DNA of 64,000 nt from Denitromonas iodatirespirans (lineage in GTDB: Bacteria > Pseudomonadota > Gammaproteobacteria > Burkholderiales > Rhodocyclaceae), in contig NZ_JAEKFT010000018.1 of assembly GCF_018524365.1 (NCBI RefSeq), positions 46,490-110,489 on the forward strand, written 5' to 3'. Under the pieces are notes generated by a model. The model did no database searches. It worked only from the letters and a program-made list of their open reading frames with translations, and was not told where the DNA came from. Positions within the stretch are counted from its first letter, which is position 1. Each line of letters opens with the position of its first letter. This document shows, one piece after another, positions 18,486 to 26,586 of this stretch. The translations under genes were made by a program, and so were the position numbers.

Positions 18486-18508
18486 ACGCCGCGCAATGCG
18501 GCGTTTTT
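18486..18508 (+). terminator. intrinsic terminator of the tusA-like gene
   Basis: Perfect 7-bp stem ACGCCGC / GCGGCGT around loop GCAAT, followed by a run of T. It ends 4 bases before the group II intron begins, which is the usual target context of group IIC introns. Confidence 0.9.
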
Positions 18509-18512
18509 CATG

Positions 18513-20399
18513 GTGCGCCCGGCAGGGCGCACCCACTTGGAGGTGGAAGTCCTCTACTCGCCCGGCAAGGGGAAGGGTTAGCCGAACGGCAAGGGTGTCG
18601 CGGGTAACTGCGAATCTGGAGGAAGCCGAAGGCAAAGCGCTGGCCTGACGAACAGGAAGCGGATAGGAGGCGGCACAGCGGGGTAAGGCGGCCATTATCG
18701 TCGAAGCCCGAAACTTGCACGGAGCGCCGTGCCGTATATCCGACAGGTATAAGCGTGAAGGTGGGTGCGTCATACCCGGGGAGATCCTCACGGGTGCCAT
18801 GGTGCTACTGACGTCGTGAGGCGTCGGGATGCGCGTGAGGAAGTCAGCCGAGGCCATAGTAGGTGCCAGTACGGGCTGAAGGGCCGAACATGGAAGAACG
18901 CGATTAGGCGAACGGTTCTCGATGAAGTCGTCGAAGACAGAAGTCCGCGAAACAAGCGGGGCGCGCGCGCAGGAATCTGGACAGAATCCGGAGGGTGTCG
19001 TGTTGCGTGTCGAGACGGAATCGGCGGCCGGGGCGCGGACGAAAGCGGAGTTGGAGCGGATGAGTGAGCTGATGGAGGTCGTGTGTGAGCGCGGCAACCT
19101 ATGGCTTGCTTACGAGCGGGTGATCCGTAACAAAGGTGCGGCCGGTGTCGACGGCATCGGCGTGAGCGAGTTCAAGGCTCATCTACAGCAACACTGGCCG
19201 ACGATCAGGGCCAGGCTGCTGGCGGGGACGTACATCCCGCAGGCAGTGCGCCGGGCGGACATTCCGAAGCCGCAAGGCGGGGTGAGGACGCTGGGCATAC
19301 CGACGCTGACGGATCGATTGATCCAGCAAGCGTTGCATCAGGTGCTCTCACCGATCTTTGAGGCGGCTTTCTCCGAGTCGAGCTACGGCTTTCGGCCGGG
19401 GAGGTCCGCCCATCAGGCGGTCAAGGCGGCGCGGCAGTATGTCGCCGAAGGCCGGCGTGTCGTGGTGGATATGGATCTGGAGAAGTTCTTCGATCGGGTC
19501 AATCACGACATCCTGATGGCGAAACTCGCACAGAAGATTGGCGACGGGCGGGTACTGAAACTGATCCGACGGTATCTGGAAGCGGGAATGATGGCCGAGG
19601 GCGTGCTCAGCCCGAGGACGCAGGGTACGCCACAAGGCGGTCCCCTGAGTCCGCTGTTGTCGAACATCCTGCTGACGGAATTGGACCTGGAACTGGAACG
19701 CCGAGGCCATGCGTTCTGCCGCTACGCGGACGACTGCAACATCTACGTCAGAAGCCACGCGGCAGGCGAGCGGATACTGGCGAGTATCAGCCGGTTTCTG
19801 TCCGAGCGGCTCAAGCTCACGGTCAATGAAGCCAAGAGCGCGGTCGCGCGGCCGTGGGAGCGGAAGTTTCTGGGCTACAGCCTGACATGGCACAAGAGCC
19901 CGAAGCTGCGGATCGCGCCGGCCAGTCTGAAGCGGCTGACGGACAAGATTCGCGAAGTGCTCAAAGGTGCGAGAGGGCGTAGCCTGAGCGGCGCAATCGC
20001 CGAACTGAACCCGGTGCTACGGGGCTGGGCAGCGTACTTCAAGCTGACCGAGACCAAGCGGGCACTGGAAGAGATCGACGGTTGGCTCAGGCGCAAGCTG
20101 CGTTGCATCCTGTGGCGACAGTGGAAGCGCCCGTATACTCGTGCCAAGAACCTGATGAAGGCGGGGCTGAAGGAGGAGCGGGCGTTCCGCTCGGCGTTCA
20201 ATCAACGTGGGCCGTGGTGGAACAGTGGCGCCAGCCACATGAACGCAGCCTTCCCGAAGTCCTTCTTTGATCGTCTGGGTCTGGTGTCGCTGCTCGATAC
20301 GAGGCGACGACTCCAGTGTCTTTCATGAACCGCCGTATGCGGAACCGCACGTACGGTGGTGTGAGAGGGCGACGGGGGTAACCCCGTCCCCTACTCGAT
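18513..20399 (+). mobile_element. group II intron (probably class C) with its reverse transcriptase
   Basis: The 5' end GTGCGCCC at 18513 fits the GUGYG start of group II introns. The 3' end has a domain V hairpin at about 20327-20366 (CCGTATGCGG-AAC-CCGCACGTACGG type), a domain VI hairpin GACGGGG-GTAA-CCCCGTC at 20369-20388 and a terminal CTACTCGAT. The AAC CGC CGT strand of domain V suggests the CGC triad of class C. Bases 18513-18921 hold RNA domains I-IV without another gene. The insertion site directly after a terminator hairpin and T-run also fits class C. Exon junction would rejoin TTTTTCATG with GCCTGCAGG. Class assignment is inference. Confidence 0.92.
18922..20328 (+). CDS. ltrA: group II intron reverse transcriptase/maturase
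   Basis: 468 residues, with reverse transcriptase motifs from about residue 60: GAAGVDGIGV, RRADIPKPQGGVRTLGIPT, SSYGFRPGRSAHQAVKAAR, DLEKFFDRVNHDIL, QGTPQGGPLSPLLSNILL and the catalytic FCRYADDCNIYV (YADD near 268-271). A maturase (GIIM) domain follows (LNPVLRGWAAYFKL, LWRQWKRP). There is no C-terminal HNH endonuclease, as is normal for class C. No frameshift or missing catalytic residue is seen, so it looks active. A start at 19060 (MSELMEVV) is a shorter alternative. Confidence 0.95.
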   Translation: MKSSKTEVRETSGARAQESGQNPEGVVLRVETESAAGARTKAELERMSELMEVVCERGNLWLAYERVIRNKGAAGVDGIGVSEFKAHLQQHWPTIRARLLAGTYIPQAVRRADIPKPQGGVRTLGIPTLTDRLIQQALHQVLSPIFEAAFSESSYGFRPGRSAHQAVKAARQYVAEGRRVVVDMDLEKFFDRVNHDILMAKLAQKIGDGRVLKLIRRYLEAGMMAEGVLSPRTQGTPQGGPLSPLLSNILLTELDLELERRGHAFCRYADDCNIYVRSHAAGERILASISRFLSERLKLTVNEAKSAVARPWERKFLGYSLTWHKSPKLRIAPASLKRLTDKIREVLKGARGRSLSGAIAELNPVLRGWAAYFKLTETKRALEEIDGWLRRKLRCILWRQWKRPYTRAKNLMKAGLKEERAFRSAFNQRGPWWNSGASHMNAAFPKSFFDRLGLVSLLDTRRRLQCLS

Positions 20400-20559
20400 G
20401 CCTGCAGGGACGTCATCGCGCCGACTCACGAGGGCTTCGGCCTCGCGGCAGGTGCCGTGGAGGATACCCAAACGATCCCGGCCCGGTGCATCATGGCCAT
20501 GCCAGATCATGACGCGGGCAGGTGCGACATGTACCCGCCCCACCGGAGAGGAGACTCCC

Positions 20560-20907
20560 ATGCACTACAAGGGAAGCTGCCATTGCGGCCGGATCGCGTT
20601 CGAGTTCGATGGCGACATCACGCAGGCGGTCGCCTGCAATTGCTCGATCTGTTCGCGCAAGGGGTCGCTGCTGCATTTCGTGCCGCGCGACCGGTTGCAA
20701 CTGCTGACGCCGGAGAACGACGCCAGCAGCTACACCTTCAACAAGCATGTCATCCAGCACCGCTTCTGCCCGGTCTGCGGCATCCATCCGTATGGCGAGG
20801 GGGTCGATCCCCAGGGCAAGCGCATGGCGGCGATCAACCTGCGCTGTGTCGAGGGCCTGGACGTCGACAGCCTGACGGTGCATCGCTACGACGGTCGCGC
20901 GCTGTAG
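20560..20907 (+). CDS. GFA-family (CENP-V fold) zinc protein
   Basis: 115 residues with the zinc-binding pattern of the GFA family: YKGSCHCGRIAFEF (CxC), ACNCSICSRKGSL (CxxC) and HRFCPVCGIHPYG (CxxC). The family is named for glutathione-dependent formaldehyde activation, but many members have no proven substrate. ATG 20560 follows GGAGAGGAG. It converges with the FAD oxidoreductase gene. The 160 bp between the intron end and this gene show nothing coding. Confidence 0.9.
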   Translation: MHYKGSCHCGRIAFEFDGDITQAVACNCSICSRKGSLLHFVPRDRLQLLTPENDASSYTFNKHVIQHRFCPVCGIHPYGEGVDPQGKRMAAINLRCVEGLDVDSLTVHRYDGRAL

Positions 20908-20928
20908 GCGGCTGCGGGCGTTCTGCCC

Positions 20929-22062
20929 TCAGCGGATCGCCCTGAGGTAGTGCGACTCGAAATACCGCTTGGCCCAGTGCAGCGGCCGGGCGGGCGGCAG
21001 CATCAGGCTGCGGCGCGGGCTGCGATAGACCAGCATGCCGCTGTCGTAGCTGTCGACGATGCAGATGAGCTCGGCCTTCGGCGTGGCCGTGGCCGGCCGG
21101 CCGTCGAGGGTGGCGAGCAGGTTGTGCACGGCCGCCCGTGCCTGCAGGTCGGCCATGTGCGCCTGCTTGGGCAGCCAGTCGGGGCCGGGGTAGCTGCCGG
21201 CGTCACCGGCCACGAACACGGCGTCGCGCCCCTCGACCGCGCAGTGGCTGTCGGCCTGGATGAAGCCGCCGGGCGAGGCGGGCAGGTCGCTGTCGGCCAG
21301 CCAGGCGGGGCCGGTGAGGCCGGGCATGAAGAGGATCAGCTCGGCATCGATATCGCCGCCCTCGGTGCGCACGCCGTGCTCGGAAAAGCTGAGCGGTTTG
21401 TGGCCCAGATGCGTGTCGATGCCGCGCCGGTGCATCTGGGCGACCAGCGCCTTGACCGCCTTCTCCCCCAGGCGCTTTCCCGGCTCGGTGGCGGCGTTGA
21501 AGAAGGCGAGGTCGATCGCCTCGCGGCGCTTCTGGCGTCGCAGCCAGCGCTCCAGCCCGAACAGCAGCTCGAACATCGGCCCGCCGCGCACCGCCGACGG
21601 CTCGGCCGGGTTGGCGCCGAAGCCGACCGCGATGCGCCCGCGCGGCATGGCCAGCACCCGCTCGCGGATGCGCTCGGCCGCCGCGATGCCCTCGCACAGC
21701 GTGAGGGCATGCTCGATGCCGGGCAGCTTCTTGATGAAGCGCCCGCCGGTGGCGATGAGCAGCGCGTCGTTGCGGTATTCGCCAGCGTCGGTGACGACCC
21801 TGCGACCGCCGTCGAGCACGGCGGTGACGCTGGCCGGCACATGCCTGACCTCGTGCCGAGCGAAGAAGGGGCCGAGCGGCACGCGCAACTGCTCGCCCCG
21901 GCGCAGCCCGGTGGGGATCCAGATCAGGCTGGGCAGGTAGATGAACTCGGCGTGCGGCGCGATCAGCGTGATGCGCGCATCGGGCGCGTGCTCGCGTAAT
22001 TCGCGTACGGCGGTCAACGCGGCAAAGCCGGCGCCGAGGATGCAGATTTCCGGTGTCGTCAT
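20929..22062 (-). CDS. SQR/FccB-like FAD-dependent oxidoreductase, last gene of the octaheme cytochrome operon
   Basis: 377-residue two-dinucleotide-binding flavoprotein: FAD motif ICILGAGFAALTAVREL at the N-terminus, ATGGRFIKK, and VFVAGDAGSYPG near the C-terminus. The overall layout is that of sulfide:quinone reductases and flavocytochrome c sulfide dehydrogenase. A Cys in AELICIVDSYDSG is placed like the second redox Cys of that group. The usual CPPGPYE segment with the first redox Cys is replaced by NPAEPSAVRGGPMFE, so sulfide oxidation by the standard mechanism is doubtful. It has no signal peptide. It follows the cytochrome b gene by 26 bp. Confidence 0.85.
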   Translation of the reverse strand: MTTPEICILGAGFAALTAVRELREHAPDARITLIAPHAEFIYLPSLIWIPTGLRRGEQLRVPLGPFFARHEVRHVPASVTAVLDGGRRVVTDAGEYRNDALLIATGGRFIKKLPGIEHALTLCEGIAAAERIRERVLAMPRGRIAVGFGANPAEPSAVRGGPMFELLFGLERWLRRQKRREAIDLAFFNAATEPGKRLGEKAVKALVAQMHRRGIDTHLGHKPLSFSEHGVRTEGGDIDAELILFMPGLTGPAWLADSDLPASPGGFIQADSHCAVEGRDAVFVAGDAGSYPGPDWLPKQAHMADLQARAAVHNLLATLDGRPATATPKAELICIVDSYDSGMLVYRSPRRSLMLPPARPLHWAKRYFESHYLRAIR

Positions 22063-22088
22063 GGGGGCTCCGGGGTGTGGACGATGGG

Positions 22089-22745
22089 TCAGCGAGGTTT
22101 GGCGGGGGCTGTGCCGGTGTGGTCGATCTCGTCCTCCACCTCATCCCAGCCGGTGATCATCGCCTTGATGTGGGCGAACACCGTGTGGCCGGTGGTGGTG
22201 AGATAGACATGGGCGATGACGAACACCAGCATCATGAAGGCGCCGGCGGTGTGCACCGTGGCCACCTGTTCCAGGCTCAGCCAGCCGTCGAGGCCCAGGC
22301 GGCCCCAGTAGGCATAGAACAGGTAGAGCAGGCCGGACCCCCAGATCACCGGCGAGACCAGCGCCAGCAACACCAGGTAGGCGAGGCGCTGGAGCGGGTT
22401 GTGCTTTTTCTGCACGGTCTTGTGATAGGGGTGCGGCGCGCCGGTGAAGATGCCGAACATGTAGTAGCGCGCCATGGCCACCAGTTTGCTGGCGGTGGGG
22501 ATGTACTGGCGCCATTCGCCGGTGGTGAATTGCCAGAAGATGGTGAAGGCCCACAGCGCCAGCAGCGTCCAGGCCGACAGCGTGTGCAGGCGCACGGCGC
22601 GCTCGAAGCCGAGGCTGTGGTAGCTGCCGTGGATCTCGAAGCCGGTGACCAGCATGAGGATCACCAGCACGGCCTGGGACCAGTGCCAGAAGCGCTCGTA
22701 GCGCTTGAAGACGTAGATGCGCGTCATCGGGGTGGTGTGCGACAT
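22089..22745 (-). CDS. membrane cytochrome b (thiosulfate-reductase/hydrogenase type)
   Basis: 218 residues with four hydrophobic helices and spaced histidines suited to two b hemes: RFWHWSQAVLVILMLVTGFEIH, VRLHTLSAWTLLALWAFT, a third around LAYLVLLALVSPVIWGSG, and VHTAGAFMMLVFVIAHVYLTTTGH. This is the family that passes electrons between quinol and periplasmic c-type or molybdenum enzymes. It starts 3 bp after the octaheme cytochrome stop, so the two should be made together and form the membrane electron link. Confidence 0.9.
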   Translation of the reverse strand: MSHTTPMTRIYVFKRYERFWHWSQAVLVILMLVTGFEIHGSYHSLGFERAVRLHTLSAWTLLALWAFTIFWQFTTGEWRQYIPTASKLVAMARYYMFGIFTGAPHPYHKTVQKKHNPLQRLAYLVLLALVSPVIWGSGLLYLFYAYWGRLGLDGWLSLEQVATVHTAGAFMMLVFVIAHVYLTTTGHTVFAHIKAMITGWDEVEDEIDHTGTAPAKPR

Positions 22746-22748
22746 GGC

Positions 22749-24344
22749 TCAGTCCTCCTTGCGCAGATGGGTCAGGATGCGGGCGATGGCGTGCAGGCTG
22801 ACGCCGAGCAGGGCGGCCAGCGCGGCGAGCCAGCCGAGGCGGTCGAGCCAGGGGCTGCGGTCGCGGCCGGGGAGGTAAACACCCTCGATGCCGGCCAGGC
22901 GGCCGCCGTCGGCATGGCATTCGTGGCACGCGACGGCCTTTTCCTTGGGCGCGACCATGTGGGTGATCGGCCACAGCATCTGGGTGTCGACGAAGTCGTA
23001 CTTGCCGCTGAAGGGGGCGCCGGTGGCCTCGGCGCCGGCAGCCAGGGCCCGGGACCAGTCGAAGTTGTACCAGAACGACGTATCGCCCGGCACCGCCACA
23101 TTGGGCACCAGCAGCGTCTTGCGCTCGGTGTCGTAGGGCTGGCGGCCGTGGAAGACCTTGACCGGCCAGATGCGGGCGTTCGGCGCGCCGGGCTCGCCAT
23201 GGAAGACGTTGATCGGCACCCGGGTCGTGGGGTCGATGGTGTCGTTCAGCAAGGTGTAGGTGACCCGGCCGTCGAACCACTGGTAGGCCGGCGTCACGTT
23301 CTGGCCATGGACGAAGGCGCCCTTCTTGCTGTCGTAGATCACGTGGCCGTGGTCGTCCTTTTTCTGGAAGGGCTTGCCCTCGGCGCTGAGCTGGCCGGCT
23401 TGCGACCAATCCCAGGCCATCTTGGTGGACACGCCGCCGCGGGCGAAGGCCGGGATGTGGCAGGTCTGGCAGGCGAGGGTGTCGGTGTGCGCGTTGAGGC
23501 GCTCGGCGGCGAGCAGGCCCTCCTTGTGCGGCTTGTCGCCATGGCAGGCCTGGCAGGCGGCCGGGTTGCGCTCGGACTTTTCGCCGCGCAGCAGGGCCGG
23601 ATGCGGGTCGGCGGCGGTCATCGCGATGCGGCTGCCGGCCACGGCGTGCTGATCGCTCACATGACAGGTACTGCATCTGAAGTTCAGCCCGTCCTTGTCC
23701 ATGTGCACATCGAGCGCGTGCGTCGCGGTGTTGAGCGAGGAGTCCAGATCGCCGTGCTTGACGCCGTCGCCGCCACCGCCGTAGTAGTGGCAGGCGCCGC
23801 AGTTGTCGCGGCGGGTGGGGCCGACGGCCTGGGCGATCTTGGCCAGGTCGATCGGTTCGACGAACTTGCCCGAGCCCGGCGGATACTCGCTGCGCACCGT
23901 GACCGGATTGCCGGCAAAGCCGAAGGGCTTGGTGTACTCGCCAGTGTTGTGACAGGCCAGGCAATCGACCCGGCTGGCGTCGCTGAAGTCGAAGTGCTTG
24001 TCCTTCCAGCCATAGCCGATGTGGCAGGACTGGCAGAAGGGTTCGTTGGACTGGTCGCCGATGCAGAAGGCGTTGACCATGGTCTTCTTGCCCAGACGCT
24101 GGCCGGTGGCCGGGTTGGCGTAGTCCCAGGTCCAGTGGCGGGTCTGCATGATCTGGTGGCTGGCCTCGGTGTGGCATTTGAGGCAAGCGCGGGTGACCGC
24201 CGGGCCGCTGTCGAAGGGGCCGGCCAGTTCCTCGAACTTGCTGTGGTCGGCGGTCGATGCCTTGCCGCTGGCGCCGACCGCGCCGGCCGTGCCGGCCATC
24301 AGCACGGCGAGCGCGAAGAGGGCGTGTATCGCTCGGTGTCGCAT
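22749..24344 (-). CDS. octaheme c-type cytochrome, tetrathionate reductase (OTR) family
   Basis: 531 residues with a signal peptide and eight CxxCH heme sites at about residues 54, 104, 128, 182, 224, 264, 292 and 473. A C-terminal hydrophobic helix (about 503-525) anchors it, so the hemes face the periplasm. The spacing and the NCGACHYYGGGGDG segment match octaheme tetrathionate reductases of the Shewanella OTR type, which in vitro also reduce nitrite and hydroxylamine. The true substrate in vivo is not established for the family. With the cytochrome b next door it could draw electrons from quinol. It lies 70 bp downstream of the MBL gene, probably in one transcript. Confidence 0.93.
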   Translation of the reverse strand: MRHRAIHALFALAVLMAGTAGAVGASGKASTADHSKFEELAGPFDSGPAVTRACLKCHTEASHQIMQTRHWTWDYANPATGQRLGKKTMVNAFCIGDQSNEPFCQSCHIGYGWKDKHFDFSDASRVDCLACHNTGEYTKPFGFAGNPVTVRSEYPPGSGKFVEPIDLAKIAQAVGPTRRDNCGACHYYGGGGDGVKHGDLDSSLNTATHALDVHMDKDGLNFRCSTCHVSDQHAVAGSRIAMTAADPHPALLRGEKSERNPAACQACHGDKPHKEGLLAAERLNAHTDTLACQTCHIPAFARGGVSTKMAWDWSQAGQLSAEGKPFQKKDDHGHVIYDSKKGAFVHGQNVTPAYQWFDGRVTYTLLNDTIDPTTRVPINVFHGEPGAPNARIWPVKVFHGRQPYDTERKTLLVPNVAVPGDTSFWYNFDWSRALAAGAEATGAPFSGKYDFVDTQMLWPITHMVAPKEKAVACHECHADGGRLAGIEGVYLPGRDRSPWLDRLGWLAALAALLGVSLHAIARILTHLRKED

Positions 24345-24414
24345 GATGTTTTTGTCTCCTCGTAAGACGCCTCTGGCCGGGCGCTCTGCAGTGGTGTGGA
24401 TGATGCGTGGTGCC

Positions 24415-25083
24415 CTAGGGGCTGTGAGGGGGTGGGGGGCTCAGGCCGGGCAGAACGGCATGTCCGGGCCGTGGGGCATTGGCGGTCAGGAAGCGCTCGC
24501 GGCTGCCGGCCGAGAAGGCGGCATTGCGGTGGCGCTCCTCGGCGATGGTGCTCACGGTGCGGCCGTTGAAGTCATGACCGGGGAACATCAGCGTTTCGCC
24601 CGGCAGCAGGAAGAGCCGCTGGGTGACGCTGTCGTACAACTGCCCGGGGTCGCTCTGCGTGGCGTCCAGGCGGCAGCCGCCGATCTCCAGCGTGTCGCCG
24701 CAGAACAGGCGGTCGCGCCACAGGAAGCACACCGAATCGGGGGTGTGCCCCGGCGTGGTCAGCACCCGCAGCACCTCGTTGCCGAAGACCACCGTCTCGC
24801 CATGCCCCTTGCGCTGCGCCGGGCCGTCGTAGGGCGAGTCGGTCCCCACCACCAGTTCGGCGCCGGTGAAGCGGCACAGCTCGCCGCAGTGGCCCTGTTC
24901 GGACGAATGCATGTGGGTGCGCAGGACGTAGAGCAGGCGCAGGTCGCGTTCCTGCAGCAGCGCGAGCAGCAACTCGGACTGTTCGGGCAGCGGGTCGATC
25001 AGCACCGCGTCGCAGGCGCTCATGTCGGCCAGCAGGTAGCCGATCGAGTGGCTGGGCGAATGGAAAATCTGGCGAAAATACAT
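24415..25083 (-). CDS. ETHE1/persulfide-dioxygenase-like MBL-fold protein, first gene of the octaheme cytochrome operon
   Basis: 222 residues of the metallo-beta-lactamase fold, closest by motif to ETHE1-type persulfide dioxygenases: GDTLEIGGCRLD and FPGHDFNGRTVSTIAEERHR are typical. The metal motif reads THMHSSEQ instead of THxHxDH. In ETHE1 the single iron uses only the first His, a later His and an Asp; here these are His57, His113 (TPGHTPDS) and Asp130 (GDTL), all kept. The second-metal residues are gone. ATG 25083 is preferred; a GTG at 25107 in frame is possible. A sigma54-like promoter lies about 50 bp upstream. The C-terminus ends in a Pro-rich tail. Confidence 0.85.
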   Translation of the reverse strand: MYFRQIFHSPSHSIGYLLADMSACDAVLIDPLPEQSELLLALLQERDLRLLYVLRTHMHSSEQGHCGELCRFTGAELVVGTDSPYDGPAQRKGHGETVVFGNEVLRVLTTPGHTPDSVCFLWRDRLFCGDTLEIGGCRLDATQSDPGQLYDSVTQRLFLLPGETLMFPGHDFNGRTVSTIAEERHRNAAFSAGSRERFLTANAPRPGHAVLPGLSPPPPHSP

Positions 25084-25133
25084 GCCGCAGTTCCCGAGCG
25101 ATCTCACACGAAGACAGTGTTGCGGCGTTCACT

Positions 25134-25151
25134 TATCAAGGATCGTGCCAA
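25134..25151 (-). promoter_or_regulatory. sigma54-like -24/-12 promoter of the MBL-octaheme cytochrome operon
   Basis: The minus strand reads TTGGCACGATCCTTGATAA. The -24 element TGGCACG and the 10-base GG-to-GR spacing match sigma54 promoters; the -12 element is TTGA rather than TTGC. It lies 50-70 bp before the ATG of the MBL gene. The same TTGA variant occurs in the promoter at 29907. Confidence 0.55.
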
Positions 25152-25239
25152 TTGGATGTATTGGAAAAACCTCAAAGAAACAATTGGTTGAGACGTTCTA
25201 ACGGGAACTTTTCGTCCGTGTGGCAGTGGCAGTCGGCAT

Positions 25240-25263
25240 AGGTGGCAGCGCAGGCTGCCACCT
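25240..25263. promoter_or_regulatory. palindromic upstream activating site (candidate enhancer)
   Basis: Perfect inverted repeat AGGTGGCAGC / GCTGCCACCT around GCAG. Its centre is about 101 bp upstream of the -24 GG of the leftward promoter. It shares the TGGCAGC/GCTGCCA arms with the palindrome at 29790-29809. Confidence 0.6.
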
Positions 25264-25448
25264 GTGACAGCATCTATGTGTGTTGCCCCGGTGTAGGTCT
25301 TGATGTCGGGGTTTGTCAGCGTGGGGTTGCGGGCGGGAAGGTGTCGCACGCGCTGGATGTTCTTCGCTACGACGTTTGCCTTATTTACTTCCTTTTTGGA
25401 GGCCTACAACATACGCCAAAGTCATTTTTTGATGCTGCCGTTCCGCCC

Positions 25449-25670
25449 ATGACAACGCCGGAACCTGAGGACGAAATGCCGATGAGCCACAATAAAGTCG
25501 ATGGACTCTGCCCGATTGGTGCCGAAAGCTCGATCGTTCCACGCCGCGACATCATCACCGGCCCGGCCCATCACGGACTGGCGGTCATACGGTACGCCGA
25601 CGACCCGCCGATCCCCGGATTGCTCGAAGCCGATTTCGCCGCATCGCAGCTCATAAGGGCGCTGCCATGA
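25449..25670 (+). CDS. small protein at the head of the toxin cassette, function unknown
   Basis: 73 residues from ATG 25449 (MTTPEPEDEMPMSHNKVDG); ATGs at 25476 and 25482 are alternatives. No family recognised. It contains VDGLCPIGAESSIVPRR and IRYADDPPIPGLLEADFAAS, and has no signal or membrane segment. Its stop overlaps the PAAR start by ATGA, which supports real translation and cotranscription with the PAAR-toxin genes. Confidence 0.6.
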   Translation: MTTPEPEDEMPMSHNKVDGLCPIGAESSIVPRRDIITGPAHHGLAVIRYADDPPIPGLLEADFAASQLIRALP

Positions 25671-26080
25671 GCCGCCCCTTCATCGTCCTCGGCGACAAAA
25701 CCACTCACGGCGGCACGGTCATCAGCGCCGACTTCACCTTCGACATCAACGGCAAGGCTGTCGCCCGTGTGGGCGACAGCGTGGTTTGCCCCAAGTGCAA
25801 GGGCGTGTTTCCCATCACCTCGGGCACCGAAGACGTCGTGGGTGACGGTGGCGGCTATGCCCGCCACATGGATGGCACGGCATGCGGCGCCCGCCTCATT
25901 GCCAGCCAGAGCCTGACCACCTGGTCGAGCGAATCCTCGATGGGCGATCTGGTTGCGGCGGTCAAAGCCGATGCATTGAGCGCTGCGTCCCGAGTTGCGG
26001 CCCCCGCGTCCTCCGGCATCTGCCTTGACTGCCTGCGCAAGGCAGCGCACTTCGGCAGCCCCATGGTGATCCGGGACTGA
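25667..26080 (+). CDS. PAAR-domain protein (type VI secretion spike tip)
   Basis: 137 residues. The PAAR fold is seen in VLGDKTTHGGTVISAD, INGKAVARVGDSVVCPKCKG, ITSGTEDV and ARHMDGTACGARLIASQ, with the Cys/His residues that bind zinc at the tip. A short C-terminal extension ends with CLDCLRKAAHF. PAAR proteins cap the VgrG spike and carry effectors. It is the first clearly recognisable gene of the cassette; no vgrG or T6SS structural gene is in the window, so it must load on an apparatus encoded elsewhere. Confidence 0.88.
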   Translation: MSRPFIVLGDKTTHGGTVISADFTFDINGKAVARVGDSVVCPKCKGVFPITSGTEDVVGDGGGYARHMDGTACGARLIASQSLTTWSSESSMGDLVAAVKADALSAASRVAAPASSGICLDCLRKAAHFGSPMVIRD

Positions 26081-26082
26081 CG

Positions 26083-26586
26083 ATGCACGACATCCAATCC
26101 CGGCTGAGGCAACTGCAAGAAACTCTGCCCGCGCTGCGCCTGTATGCGCTGGTCGATGGCGTTCAGTATCAAAGCCACCAGTGCAAGCGGCTCCAGACCG
26201 ACAGCGGTTTGTTTTCCCTGTTCGCCGACACGGCTGACGCGACACTCGCGCACGCCGGCCCCTGGCTGATCGATGTGGCGAGCGTCGATGAAGCATTCAT
26301 TGCCGAACTGGCCACGCTCGAACGCGAGGCGCCCGCGGTGTCCTGGCTCATCGCCCCGCAAGACCTCGATGGGCTCGGGCAACTGCTGCAACTGCACCTC
26401 GACATGCAGCTGCCGGACGGTCGCAGCGCTCTGCTGCGCTTCTGGGACCCGCGCGTGCTGGTCACGCTGGCCCAAACGCTCGATCCCGCACAGCGCGAAA
26501 CCTTCTTCGGCCATATCCACGAATGGCATCTGCTGCACGAGGGGCAGCGCGTCTGGATCGGGAGGCATCATGCTGACGCTCAGTAA
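26083..26586 (+). CDS. DUF4123-domain effector chaperone
   Basis: 167 residues with the DUF4123 pattern: LRLYALVDGVQY at the start, a middle GPWLIDVAS, SWLIAPQDLDGLGQLLQLHLDMQLPDG-like region and LLRFWDPRVLVTLAQTL. These proteins are adaptors that load cargo effectors onto VgrG or PAAR. It begins 2 bp after the PAAR stop and overlaps the next gene by 17 bp. Confidence 0.88.
   Translation: MHDIQSRLRQLQETLPALRLYALVDGVQYQSHQCKRLQTDSGLFSLFADTADATLAHAGPWLIDVASVDEAFIAELATLEREAPAVSWLIAPQDLDGLGQLLQLHLDMQLPDGRSALLRFWDPRVLVTLAQTLDPAQRETFFGHIHEWHLLHEGQRVWIGRHHADAQ

Larger units (their letters stand above)
25084..25448. other. intergenic region with regulatory sites, no gene
   Basis: This stretch separates the leftward octaheme cytochrome operon from the rightward toxin cassette. 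From left to right it holds a sigma54-like promoter (25134-25151, minus), an IHF-like site CAATTGGTTGAGA (25181-25193, one mismatch to YAANNNNTTGATW), half-sites TGGCAGTGGCAG near 25221-25232 and a 10-bp-arm palindrome (25240-25263). Bases 25380-25448 are AT-rich for this genome and may hold the cassette promoter. No believable start codon with coding character is seen before 25449. Confidence 0.6.

Noticed and set aside
20929..22062. Genuine sulfide:quinone reductase
   Set aside because: The first redox cysteine segment is missing.
22053..24365. Very long open frame on the plus strand opposite the octaheme cytochrome genes
   Set aside because: It is antisense to genes with clear heme motifs; low-complexity Gly/Val/Ala/Asp composition typical of the opposite strand in GC-rich DNA.
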